From Sphingomonas sp. Mn802worker (GTDB lineage Bacteria > Pseudomonadota > Alphaproteobacteria > Sphingomonadales > Sphingomonadaceae): DNA of 64,000 nucleotides. Under the pieces are notes generated by a model. That model was not told the origin of the DNA. It made no database searches and was given only the letters and a program-made list of their open reading frames with translations. Below, in pieces: positions 43,342-52,372 of this stretch (positions within the stretch are counted from its first letter, which is position 1; each line of letters opens with the position of its first letter). The DNA lies in contig NZ_AORY01000004.1 in the NCBI RefSeq assembly GCF_000382485.1, positions 372,001 through 436,000 on the forward strand. The letters run 5' to 3'. Made by a program: the position numbers and the translations under genes.

Positions 43342-46116
43342 ATGACCACGCGTATGCTGATCGACGCACGCCACCGGGAGGAGACCCGGGTCGCCGTCGT
43401 CAAGGGTAACCGGATCGAAGAATTCGATTTCGAGAGTGCGGAGCGCAAGCAGCTCAAGGGAAATATCTACCTCGCCAAGGTGACGCGCGTCGAGCCGTCG
43501 CTGCAGGCGGCGTTCGTCGATTACGGCGGCAACCGGCACGGCTTTCTCGCCTTCTCCGAAATTCATCCCGACTATTACCAAATTCCGAAGGAAGATCGCG
43601 ACGCGCTGTTGCGCGAAGAGGCCGAGCACGCTGCGGAGGAAGCCAAGCTTCGCGCCGAGCTTGACGCGGAGGATGCCGGCTTCGACGAGGACGACGACGC
43701 GCATCACGACGATGACGCGCATGACATGGATCACGGGCACGACGACGATCACGGCGACGATGACGACGCGCACGATGACCATATCGACGATGCCGGCGAC
43801 GATGCCGAGAGTTCGTCGGATAATGGCGGTGGCCGCCGCAAGGGTCGCCGCTCGAACGGTGACGACCAGGTGGAGGCGTTGCGCCAACGCCGCATGAACC
43901 TGCGCCGCCGCTACAAGATCCAGGACGTGATCCGCAGGCGTCAGGTGCTGCTGGTACAGGTCGTCAAGGAAGAGCGCGGCAACAAGGGTGCGGCGCTGAC
44001 CACCTATCTGAGCCTTGCCGGCCGTTATTGCGTGCTGATGCCCAACACGTCGCACGGTGGCGGTATCAGCCGCAAGATTTCGAACGCGGGCGATCGCAAG
44101 CGCTTAAAGGCGATCATGGCCGACCTCGAGTTGCCGTCGTCGATGGGCTGCATAGTACGCACCGCCGGGCTCCAGCGCACCAAGACCGAGATCAAGCGCG
44201 ACTTCGACTATCTCGCACGGCTGTGGGACGAAATTCGCGACAAGACCTTGTCGTCGTCGGCTCCGGCGCTCGTCTACGGCGACAGCGACCTGATGAAGCG
44301 GGCGATCCGCGACATCTACAACAAGGACATCGACGAGGTAATCGTCGAGGGCGACGAGGGCTATCGGCAGGCGAAAGACTTCATGCGCCTGCTGATGCCG
44401 ACGCATGCCAAGAAGGTGAAGCATTACAGCGACCCGATTCCGCTCTATCAGCGCGCGGGCGTCGAGGATCAGCTCGCCGCGATGTACCATCCGGTCGTGC
44501 AGCTGAAGTCGGGCGGCTACCTCGTCATCAACCCGACCGAGGCGCTGGTCTCGATCGACATCAACTCGGGCCGCTCGACCCGCGAGCACAATATCGAGCA
44601 GACCGCGACCGCGACCAACCTCGAGGCGGCGCAGGAGATCGCGCGCCAGCTGCGCCTGCGCGACATGGCCGGCCTCGTCGTCATCGACTTCATCGACATG
44701 GACCACGGATCGAACGTCCGTAAGGTCGAGAAGGCGATGAAGGAGGCGCTCAAGAACGATCGCGCGCGCATCCAGGTTGGTCGCATCTCCTCGTTCGGGC
44801 TGATGGAGATGAGCCGCCAGCGGCTGCGCACCGGGGTGCTCGAAGCGTCGACGCGCCAGTGTCCGCACTGTGAGGGTACCGGCCTGGTCCGTACCGCATC
44901 CTCGGCGGGTCTGTCCGCACTACGCTTGATCGAGGACGAGGCGGCGCGCGGGCGTGGCTCGCATTTGACGCTGCGCTGCAGCCAGGAAGCGGCATTCTAC
45001 GTCTTAAACCGCAAGCGCGGCGATATCGCCGAGATCGAGGATCGCTACGGCGTGCAGGTCGACATCCTGGCGGATGGAGAGGAGGAAGGCGCGCGCATGT
45101 CGGTCGAGGCCGCCGGTCCGCCGCCCGCCTACGCGCCCAAGTTCGACGCGCCGATGATCGAGGTCGATGAAGACCTGGAGGACGAGTACGAGGTCGAGGA
45201 GGAAGAAGAGGCAGTCGAGGAGGAAGCGCCCGCAGAGCGCGGCCAGCGCGAGCGCGATTCTGAGGATCGTGAGGGTGGTCGTCGCAAGCGCCGCCGGCGC
45301 GGACGCCGCAACCGCGGCCGCGGCGAGGGCGATGAGTCGCACGCCGATGAAGCGGGTGAGGTGGTCGAAGCGGACTCTGACGATGCAGATGCTGCGGACG
45401 AGACGACAAGTGTCGACGAGGCGGACGATGGTGCGCGCGAGGAACGCGGTGAGGGCAACGGCCGTCGTCGTCGTCGTAACCGCCGCGGTCGTCGTCGTGA
45501 CGGGCAGGGTGGTGCATCGGTCGAGACGCAGGCCGTAAGCGAGGCGGTGGCTGAGCCTGCGACTGAGGAGCAGGCTCCGGTTGAAGCATCGTCCGAGCCG
45601 GTGATCGAGGAACCGGTTGCCGAGGCTGAGCCGGCGCCCGAGCCTGCGGCCAAGCCGAAGACACGTCGTCGTCCACGCGCACGCGCGGCGGACGCGACGC
45701 CCGAGGCACCGGTCATTGCCGAGGTGGAGGCTGCGCCCACGTCGGCCGAGGAAGCGCCAGCGGCCGACGCTGCGCCGGCGTCAGTGGAAGCGCCTGCCAA
45801 GCCCAAGCGGACACGCCGCAAGAAGGCGGACGCGCCGACCGTCGAGGCGGGCGACGCCGGGCCGGTCATCGACGGCCTGCCTGCGCCCGACGCTGTGGAA
45901 GAGGCGGCACCGGCCAAGCCGAAGCGCACACGCCGCAAGAAGGCCGATGCCGCGCCTGTCGAGGTCGAGGCAGTGCCGCAGGCCGACACGTCGGCATCGG
46001 CGGATGAGTCGCCGGTCACGGCCGACGCCGGACCGTCGAGCGATGATGCACAGCCTGCATCGGACGGCGACGCGTCTCCGCGTCGGGGCTGGTGGCAGCG
46101 TACGTTCGGCAATTGA
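43342..46116 (+). CDS. rne: Ribonuclease E
   Basis: Endonuclease scaffolding the degradosome. 924 residues: S1 RNA-binding domain split by a charged insertion (about 91-185), 5'-sensor and catalytic DNase I-like core with VIDFIDMDHGSNVRKVEKAM and INSGRSTREHN, the zinc link CPHCEGTG, and a disordered C-terminal half (about 600-920) with Arg-rich blocks (RRKRRRRGRRNRGRG, GRRRRRNRRGRR) and acidic, Ala/Pro-rich spacers. The insertion has a run of Asp and His (about 110-156, bases 43669-43809). Partner-binding sites should lie in the C-terminal half. Confidence 0.96.
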   Translation: MTTRMLIDARHREETRVAVVKGNRIEEFDFESAERKQLKGNIYLAKVTRVEPSLQAAFVDYGGNRHGFLAFSEIHPDYYQIPKEDRDALLREEAEHAAEEAKLRAELDAEDAGFDEDDDAHHDDDAHDMDHGHDDDHGDDDDAHDDHIDDAGDDAESSSDNGGGRRKGRRSNGDDQVEALRQRRMNLRRRYKIQDVIRRRQVLLVQVVKEERGNKGAALTTYLSLAGRYCVLMPNTSHGGGISRKISNAGDRKRLKAIMADLELPSSMGCIVRTAGLQRTKTEIKRDFDYLARLWDEIRDKTLSSSAPALVYGDSDLMKRAIRDIYNKDIDEVIVEGDEGYRQAKDFMRLLMPTHAKKVKHYSDPIPLYQRAGVEDQLAAMYHPVVQLKSGGYLVINPTEALVSIDINSGRSTREHNIEQTATATNLEAAQEIARQLRLRDMAGLVVIDFIDMDHGSNVRKVEKAMKEALKNDRARIQVGRISSFGLMEMSRQRLRTGVLEASTRQCPHCEGTGLVRTASSAGLSALRLIEDEAARGRGSHLTLRCSQEAAFYVLNRKRGDIAEIEDRYGVQVDILADGEEEGARMSVEAAGPPPAYAPKFDAPMIEVDEDLEDEYEVEEEEEAVEEEAPAERGQRERDSEDREGGRRKRRRRGRRNRGRGEGDESHADEAGEVVEADSDDADAADETTSVDEADDGAREERGEGNGRRRRRNRRGRRRDGQGGASVETQAVSEAVAEPATEEQAPVEASSEPVIEEPVAEAEPAPEPAAKPKTRRRPRARAADATPEAPVIAEVEAAPTSAEEAPAADAAPASVEAPAKPKRTRRKKADAPTVEAGDAGPVIDGLPAPDAVEEAAPAKPKRTRRKKADAAPVEVEAVPQADTSASADESPVTADAGPSSDDAQPASDGDASPRRGWWQRTFGN

Positions 46117-46137
46117 TCAAGCGTTGAGCAAGGCACG

Positions 46138-46191
46138 TCGCCCGGATGCTTCAGCAGCGGTTCAGCGCCGCTGCGGCAAGCGTCCGGGCGA
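46138..46191 (+). terminator. Long hairpin after rne
   Basis: Nearly perfect inverted repeat of about 23 bp: TCGCCCGGATGCTT (46138-46151) pairs with AAGCGTCCGGGCGA (46178-46191), with inner CAGCGG and CCGCTG and a 7-nt loop. No T-run follows, so it may protect the 3' end rather than terminate. Confidence 0.5.
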
Positions 46192-46282
46192 TGCGCTGCT
46201 ATGATCCCGCGCCGGTCGGCGTTATGTTGACGCCGATGCGTTTACCGACATCTCAGATTCCTGGTCGCGCGGGCAGCGCGCA

Positions 46283-47632
46283 GTGATCCGGCGTCTGGTC
46301 ACGTTGCTGGCGGGTGCTGCGATGCTCTCAGCCGCGCCGGTGCAAGCACAATCGTTGCTGCGCGATGCCGAAACCGAGTCGCTGTTCCACGACATGTCGG
46401 CACCGATCGTCACCGCGGCCGGGTTGCGCCCCAACGACGTGCAGTTCGCGCTGGTCAACGACGGGTCGATCAACGCCTTCGTCGTCGGTGGGCAGACGGT
46501 CTACATCCACTCGGGGTTGATCGAGGCCGCGGACAACGTGAACCAGGTGCAGGGCGTGATCGCGCACGAACTGGGACACATCGCCGATGGCCATGTCGCC
46601 AACGCCGATGCGGGGCAGAAGCCCGCGATGGCGATGTACCTGCTGTCGATGGTGCTCGGGCTTGCTACCGCGGCGGCGGGCGGCGGTGCGGCTGGCATGG
46701 GCGTGATGGCCGCGGGGCAGCAGGCCGCGATGGGGCATTACCTCGCGTTTACCCGCACGCAGGAAGCGACCGCGGATGCGAGCGCGATCAAGTATCTGAA
46801 GATCGCCGGCATCTCCGCCAAGGGCATGCTGACCTTCTTCAAGGTCTTGCAGCAGCAGGAATATCGCTACGGGACGGGCAACATCGATCCGTTCATGCAG
46901 TCGCACCCACTGTCGGGCACGCGCATCGCCACGCTGGAAGGCGATGTGAAAGAATCGCCCTTCTACGACAAGCCGATCGACCCCGCCTTGCAGGAACGGT
47001 TTCGCCGCGTGAAGGCGAAGCTGCTGGGCTACGTTTCCGATCCCAAGCAGACGCTCAACCAATATCCCGACAGCGACCAGTCGCTCTACGCGCATTATGC
47101 GCGCGCCTATGCGTACCATAAGGCCGGCTACCCCGACAAAGCCGATGCCGAGGCCGCGGCGTTGATCAAGGCCAAGCCCGACGACCCGTACTTCCAGGAA
47201 ATCGTTGGGCAGATCATGCTGGAGGCGGGGCGCCCCAAGGACGCGCTGGTCCTCTTACGCGCCGCATACGAGGGGACGCGCAGCAATCCGCTGATCGGCA
47301 CGACCTACGGTCATGCGCTGATCGCGACCGAGAACCCTGCCAATTACGATGAGGCAAAGCGTGTGCTGCGCATCGCGGTGCAGCGCGATGACGAGAATCC
47401 GTTCGCGTGGTTCCAGCTCGGCACCGTGTACGAATTGACCGGCGACGAAGCCCGCGCGGCGCTCGCCGGAGCAGAGCAGGCAAGCCTCACCGGCGACACC
47501 GCTACCGCCGCAGTGCGTGCGCGCATGGCGCTGGCGGGATTGCCGAAGAACTCACCCGACTGGATCCGCGCGCAGGATATCTCGATGACGTCGCAGGACG
47601 TGATCGACAAGGGCAAGAAGAAGCGGAAATGA
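46283..47632 (+). CDS. Periplasmic M48 metalloprotease with TPR domain (BepA-like)
   Basis: 449-residue exported protein. Signal peptide (to about residue 22, PVQAQ), M48 domain with zinc motif VIAHELGHIADGH and third-ligand Glu in EATADASAIKYL, then a helical repeat region (about 270-430) like TPRs. BepA in E. coli degrades or assists stalled outer-membrane proteins such as LptD. GTG at 46283 opens on the signal peptide. The stop overlaps the next gene (ATGA). Confidence 0.9.
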   Translation: MIRRLVTLLAGAAMLSAAPVQAQSLLRDAETESLFHDMSAPIVTAAGLRPNDVQFALVNDGSINAFVVGGQTVYIHSGLIEAADNVNQVQGVIAHELGHIADGHVANADAGQKPAMAMYLLSMVLGLATAAAGGGAAGMGVMAAGQQAAMGHYLAFTRTQEATADASAIKYLKIAGISAKGMLTFFKVLQQQEYRYGTGNIDPFMQSHPLSGTRIATLEGDVKESPFYDKPIDPALQERFRRVKAKLLGYVSDPKQTLNQYPDSDQSLYAHYARAYAYHKAGYPDKADAEAAALIKAKPDDPYFQEIVGQIMLEAGRPKDALVLLRAAYEGTRSNPLIGTTYGHALIATENPANYDEAKRVLRIAVQRDDENPFAWFQLGTVYELTGDEARAALAGAEQASLTGDTATAAVRARMALAGLPKNSPDWIRAQDISMTSQDVIDKGKKKRK

Positions 47633-48348
47633 ATCGGGCGACGCTGTTGGGGATGGTGGCGCTGGGTGCGGCGTGCGGTGCGGGGAGCATGTTCCTGGCT
47701 GACCGAGTCGCGCCGTCTGACCTGGGTAGCGCGGACAAGGCGCGCGTCGAGCGTGTCGTGCGCGACTATGTGCTCGCCAATCCCGAGCTGATCCCGCAGG
47801 CGATGCAGAAGCTGCAGGAGCGCGATGCCGCGCGGGCTGTGGCGGCGAGCCGCGGTGCGATACAGGAGCCGTATGCGGGCGCGTGGATCGGCAACCCCAA
47901 GGGCGACGTGACGCTGGTCGAATATTACGACTACAATTGCGGCTTCTGCCGCGCCACGCTGCCGGTGTTGCAGAAGCTGGTCGATCAGGATCCGAAGCTG
48001 CGGATCGTGTTCAAGGAACTGCCGGTGCTGTCGGCGGAGAGCCGCGTTGCTGCTCGCGCCGCGCTCGCCGCGGCGAGGCAGAACAAGTTCAAGCCCTTCC
48101 ATGATGCGCTTTACGCCGCCGGGCCGGTCAGCGACACAACGATTGCCTCAGCAGCGCGCTCGAGCGGAGTCGATTTGTCGAAGCTGCCTGACGACGCCGA
48201 TGCGACGATCCGCGAGAATCTGGAAACCGCGGCCAAACTGGGGATCACCGGTACGCCGAGCTGGGTTGTCGGCGAGCAGGTGCTGACAGGCGCGCTGCCG
48301 ATCGACCAACTGCAATCCGCCATCGCCAGCGCCCGCGTGACCGGATGA
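47629..48348 (+). CDS. DsbA-family thiol:disulfide oxidoreductase
   Basis: 239-residue envelope protein with N-terminal hydrophobic segment (TLLGMVALGAACGAGSMFL) and a thioredoxin fold of the DsbA group. The active site is YNCGFCRATLP, and the cis-proline is in TGTPSWV. The start overlaps the M48 protease stop by 4 nt, so both are made together. It may oxidise or isomerise periplasmic proteins; the DsbD-type reductase at 6100 could recycle it if it is an isomerase. Confidence 0.9.
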   Translation: MNRATLLGMVALGAACGAGSMFLADRVAPSDLGSADKARVERVVRDYVLANPELIPQAMQKLQERDAARAVAASRGAIQEPYAGAWIGNPKGDVTLVEYYDYNCGFCRATLPVLQKLVDQDPKLRIVFKELPVLSAESRVAARAALAAARQNKFKPFHDALYAAGPVSDTTIASAARSSGVDLSKLPDDADATIRENLETAAKLGITGTPSWVVGEQVLTGALPIDQLQSAIASARVTG

Positions 48349-48576
48349 TTGCGGGCGCACCTGTTGTTCGCTCAAAGGCTGGTCCCGTGAGCTTGCTTCT
48401 GCGTTGAACGCGGATGCACGACGTTGCTCAGGCTGAAGCATCGTTGGTTGCACGCAACGCCGACAGGGCTACGCGGCGCCGCAGAAAAACGCGGCGGCGC
48501 GCGCGAACCATGTGAGCGCCGGATCTGGGCGGTGCGAAGTCGCACGAAGTTATCGGACGGCAGCTTCGTGACCGGG

Positions 48577-48876
48577 TCAGCCGATCTTCTTGCCCCGCCA
48601 TGCCAGCGACTGGCGGTTGAGTATTACCAAATCGGCTTCGCCTGCGATCACCGCCTCGCCCAGTTCGACTGCGCTGGTCAGCAACGCGGTGTCGGCATGG
48701 GCGTAGGCGGGGCGCTTCGGGATCGCCGCGTACCACACGCCACCGACCGCGGTGTCGAGCAGGATACGCTGAAAGCAATGGTCGTTGCGCACCGGCCAGC
48801 CACGTGACGCGGAAAGCGCGGGCATCGTCTCGCGCGTCAACGTCAGCCAGCGCTGTTCGAGCGCGTGGCGCGTCAC
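48577..48876 (-). CDS. Conserved hypothetical protein downstream of molbindin
   Basis: 99-residue protein without signal or membrane segment. Signatures include LEQRWLTLTRETMPALSASR, GWPVRNDHCFQRILLD and GEADLVILNRQSLAWRG. I recall relatives in sphingomonads, sometimes labelled acetyltransferase-like, but see no acetyl-CoA motif. The GTG start overlaps the molbindin stop (GTGA), hence coupled translation. Confidence 0.7.
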   Translation of the reverse strand: MTRHALEQRWLTLTRETMPALSASRGWPVRNDHCFQRILLDTAVGGVWYAAIPKRPAYAHADTALLTSAVELGEAVIAGEADLVILNRQSLAWRGKKIG

Positions 48877-49079
48877 TTGCCGATCAGGACGTCGCTCGCC
48901 TTAACCAGCACCGTCACGCTGTCGCCGACCACAAGACCTAGCTCAGCGATCGCTTCCTCGGTGATCGAGGAGGTGACGACGTTGCCGCCGCCGATGTCGA
49001 CCTTGATCGTGCCGTTGACGGCGCCCGGATTGATCGCGGTGATCGTGCCCGAGAACTGGTTGCGTGCGCTGATCTTCAT
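48873..49079 (-). CDS. Molbindin (single TOBE domain molybdate-binding protein)
   Basis: 68-residue Mop-type protein: KISARNQFSGTITAINPGAV, TSSITEEAIAELGLVVGD and VLVKASDVLIGK are the complete TOBE signature. Such proteins form hexamers that store molybdate. First gene of a two-gene unit with the overlapping conserved hypothetical gene. Confidence 0.93.
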   Translation of the reverse strand: MKISARNQFSGTITAINPGAVNGTIKVDIGGGNVVTSSITEEAIAELGLVVGDSVTVLVKASDVLIGK

Positions 49080-49201
49080 CGTCGAGGTGCCTCATGACCG
49101 CAGCCAGAATGGCTACGGCCTATGATGGTCATGCGACTCAAGACGCGAACAGGCAAGGGTGGGGACGGGCAGATACGCGCCGCCCCCCCCAAATGCCGGG
49201 C

Positions 49202-49426
49202 TCAGCTGCGGTGCGCCTGCGCCGCCTGCTTGCGCGATGCGACCTTGGCGCGGTGATGACCGACGGCGCAGCCGATCGCGGCACCGGCAACGCCGTGACC
49301 CTTGCCAACGAAATGCCCGCCGACCCCGCCGACTGCAGCACCCTTCAGACAGCCCTTTGCTTCGGCCGGAGCAGTGGTCAGGAGCGCAGAGGTGGCGAGT
49401 GCAAGAACGATCGCTGTGTGCTTCAC
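49202..49426 (-). CDS. Small exported glycine-rich protein
   Basis: 74 residues with signal peptide (to about residue 23, TTAPAEA) and a glycine-zipper-like region GCLKGAAVGGVGGHFVGKGH with GVAGAAIGCAVGHH after it, then a basic tail. Two cysteines (GCLKG, IGCAVG). Start GTG at 49426 follows AAGGAGAGACACC, a strong ribosome-binding site, which overrides the longer frame. Glycine-zipper proteins often associate with membranes; function unknown. Confidence 0.75.
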   Translation of the reverse strand: MKHTAIVLALATSALLTTAPAEAKGCLKGAAVGGVGGHFVGKGHGVAGAAIGCAVGHHRAKVASRKQAAQAHRS

Positions 49427-49510
49427 GGTGTCTCTCCTTGTTAGGTCATCACTGATGCACCTGTGCCGCTGTCGCGCCAGTGATGACCGGGTTAAACTTC
49501 GGTCACGGAC

Positions 49511-49554
49511 ATGCAGACGGCGGCGACGCATCGCTGCACCGCCGCCGTCTGCAT
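49511..49554 (-). terminator. Perfect 15-bp hairpin after lpdA
   Basis: ATGCAGACGGCGGCG (49511-49525) pairs perfectly with CGCCGCCGTCTGCAT (49540-49554) with a 14-nt loop. It lies 20 nt after the lpdA stop. There is no T-run. Confidence 0.6.
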
Positions 49555-49573
49555 GACTTGGCCCGGATGCCGA

Positions 49574-50965
49574 TCAAATGTGGATCGGCTTGCCCGTCAC
49601 CGCCATCGCGGCTTCCTTGATGGCTTCCGAATGGGTCGGGTGCGCGTGGCAGGTGTAGGCGATGTCCTCGCTCGTCGCGCCGAACTCCATCGCCTGCGCC
49701 GCCTGCGCGATCATCGTGCCCGCGACCGAGGCGATTGCCCATACGCCGACGACGCGGTCAGTCTTGGCGTCGGCGATGATCTTCACGAAGCCGTCGGGCT
49801 CGTGGTTGGTCTTGGCGCGGCTGTTCGCCATCATCGGGAACTTGCCGACCTTGACCTCGCCCTGCTCGCGCGCGAGCTCCTCGGTCAGGCCGACGCCCGC
49901 GATCTCGGGCCAGGTGTAAACAACGCTCGGGATCACGTCGTGATTTACGATGCCGTGCTGCCCGGCGATGTTCTCCGCCACCGCAATACCTTCATCCTCG
50001 GCCTTGTGCGCGAGCATCGGACCCGGGATCACGTCGCCGATCGCCCACACGCCGTTGACCGAGGTGCGGAAGTCATGGTCGGTCTCGACCTGACCGCGCC
50101 CGTTCGGCGACAGCCCGATCTTATCGAGCGCGAGCCCGTCGGTGTTCGCACGGCGGCCGATCGAGACGAGCACGCAGTCGGCGGTCAGCGTCGTCGTCTC
50201 GCCGCCCGCGGCAGGCTCCAGCGTCAGCGTGGCGGTGGTCCCGTCCGACGTGATGCCGGTCACCTTGGTACCGAGCTTGAACTCGATGCCCTGCTTCTTG
50301 AAGATCTTGTTCGACTCCTTGCGGATGTCGCCGTCGAAGCCGGGCAGGATCTGGTCGAGGAACTCGACGCAGGTAACCTTGGCGCCCAGCCGGCGCCACA
50401 CGCTGCCGAGCTCGAGCCCGATCACGCCGCCGCCGATCACCACCATGTGCTCGGGCACCTTGGGCAGCTCAAGCGCGCCGGTCGAGTCGACGATCACCTT
50501 CTGATCGATCTCCACACCCGGCAGTGGGGTGACGGTAGAGCCGGTCGCAATAACGATGTTCTTCGCGGTTACCTTCTGGTCGGCGACGGTGACGGTGTGC
50601 GCGTCCTCGAACGCGGCGCGGCCCTTCAGCCATGTCACCTTGTTCTTCTTGAAGAGGAACTCGATGCCGCCGGTCAGCTGCTTGACCGCATCGCGACGCT
50701 GGCCGTGCATTGCGTCAAGATCGAGCTCGGGCGTCACCTTGATGCCCATCTTCGCCATCGCGCCGTTTGCCGCGGCGTCGAAATATTCGGATGCGTGGAG
50801 CAGCGCCTTCGACGGAATGCACCCGACGTTGAGGCAGGTCCCGCCCAGCGTCTCGCGACTTTCCGCACACGCGGTCTTGAGCCCGAGCTGCGCCGCGCGG
50901 ATCGCGGCGACGTAGCCGCCGGGGCCGGCACCGATCACCAGCACATCATAATCGTATTCAGCCAT
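49574..50965 (-). CDS. lpdA: Dihydrolipoyl dehydrogenase
   Basis: E3 flavoprotein that reoxidises the lipoyl group of the 2-oxoglutarate dehydrogenase complex. 463 residues: FAD motif IGAGPGGYVAAIRAAQ, redox pair C44/C49 in GGTCLNVGCIPSK, NAD motif VVIGGGVIGLELG, second FAD motif AIGDVIPGPMLAHKAEDEG, and the His-Glu dyad in HAHPTHSEAI. Last gene of the TCA block. Confidence 0.96.
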   Translation of the reverse strand: MAEYDYDVLVIGAGPGGYVAAIRAAQLGLKTACAESRETLGGTCLNVGCIPSKALLHASEYFDAAANGAMAKMGIKVTPELDLDAMHGQRRDAVKQLTGGIEFLFKKNKVTWLKGRAAFEDAHTVTVADQKVTAKNIVIATGSTVTPLPGVEIDQKVIVDSTGALELPKVPEHMVVIGGGVIGLELGSVWRRLGAKVTCVEFLDQILPGFDGDIRKESNKIFKKQGIEFKLGTKVTGITSDGTTATLTLEPAAGGETTTLTADCVLVSIGRRANTDGLALDKIGLSPNGRGQVETDHDFRTSVNGVWAIGDVIPGPMLAHKAEDEGIAVAENIAGQHGIVNHDVIPSVVYTWPEIAGVGLTEELAREQGEVKVGKFPMMANSRAKTNHEPDGFVKIIADAKTDRVVGVWAIASVAGTMIAQAAQAMEFGATSEDIAYTCHAHPTHSEAIKEAAMAVTGKPIHI

Positions 50966-51075
50966 CGTACTTCTCCCGGGCATCAGGCCAGCTTCGGATT
51001 GGCGTCTCGCGCGGCAGGAGCGATGCGCCCCGAGGCACGAGACCCCGGCCGCGGCCGAGGTGACGCTTTATATGA

Positions 51076-52346
51076 TTACAGGTCGATCAGGATGCGAGTC
51101 GGGTCCTCGATCGCGTTCTTGAGCGCGACCAGGAAGGTCACTGCCTCGCGACCGTCGATCAGGCGGTGGTCGTAGCTGAGCGCCAAGTACATCATCGGGC
51201 GTACCACGACCTGGCCGTTCACCACTACCGGGCGATCCTCGATGCGGTGGAGGCCCAGTACTGCCGACTGGGGGGGTTGATGATCGGGGTTGACATGAGG
51301 CTGCCGAACACACCGCCGTTGGAGATGGTGAACGTGCCGCCACGCATCTCGTCCATCTTGAGCGTGCCGTCCTTGGCGCGGCGGCCGAAGTCGCCGATCG
51401 TCTTCTCGATGCCCGCGACCGACAGGTCCTGCGCATCGCGGATGACGGGCACGACGAGGCCGCCCGGCGACGACACCGCGACCGAGATGTCGGCGTAATC
51501 GTGGTAGACGATCTCGTCACCCTCGATCGAGGCGTTGACGCTGGGAATGTCCTTCAAGGCCATTGTCGCGGCCTTCACGAAGAAGCCCATGAAGCCCAGG
51601 CGGACGCCGTGCTTCTTCTCGAACAGGTCCTTGTACTTCGCGCGCGCCTCGATCACCGCGGTCATGTCGACGTCGTTGAACGTCGTCAGCATCGCGGCGG
51701 TGTTCTGCGCTTCCTTCAACCGCTTGGCGATCGTCTGGCGCAGGCGGGTCATCTTCACCCGCTCTTCCTTGCGCCCCGACGCAGCCGCGGGAGCTGTGGC
51801 TGCCGCAGCAGGAGCGGCCGACGCCGCAGGCTTGGACGAGGCCGCGGTGGCAACGTCTTCCTTGGTGATGCGACCGTCCTTGCCGGTGCCCTTGATCGTC
51901 GATGGATCGACGCCGTGTTCCAGCACCGCGCGACGCACCGAAGGCGAGAGCGCGGCAGGGCCGTCGCCCCCAACAGGTGCGGCGCCGTGGTTGCCGTAGC
52001 CGCCCGAGACCGGCGCAGCGTCACCCTGCGACGGGGAGGGGGAGGGCGAACCAGCCGGCGACTGCGTCACTGCGGGCTGCGGTGCGCTCGCCTGCGCCGG
52101 TGCCGAGCCGCCGGCGTCGACGGTTGCCAGCAGCGCGCCAACCTCGACGGTGTCGCCGACCTTGACCGCGTGTTCGCCCATAACGCCCGCGACGGGCGAG
52201 GGAACCTCGACCGAGACCTTGTCGGTCTCGAGGCTCGCAATCGGCTCGTCCGCTGCGACCTTGTCGCCCGGCTGCTTCAGCCACTCGCCAACGGTCGCCT
52301 CGGTGATCGATTCGCCCAGCGTGGGCACCAGAACTTCGGTTGCCAT
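51076..52346 (-). pseudogene. odhB: Dihydrolipoyl succinyltransferase (E2 of 2-oxoglutarate dehydrogenase), frameshifted
   Basis: E2 core that moves succinyl groups to CoA. The lipoyl domain is intact (K43 in ETDKVSVEVPS), followed by an Ala/Pro linker, an E3/E1-binding domain (ALSPSVRRAVLEHGVD) and most of the catalytic domain. In the run of seven Gs at 51270-51276 one base is missing: at INPPQ the frame needs eight, so translation leaves the frame after about residue 356 and stops at residue 373. The remaining frame continues perfectly as [15 protein letters not shown], then [17 protein letters not shown] and stops at 51076. The lost part holds the catalytic His and Asp of DHRLIDG. With the base restored the protein would have 423 residues. 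Either a sequencing error in a homopolymer or a real mutation. Confidence 0.9.
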
Positions 52347-52372
52347 GATCTATTCCTGTGTTGAGCGAAGGG

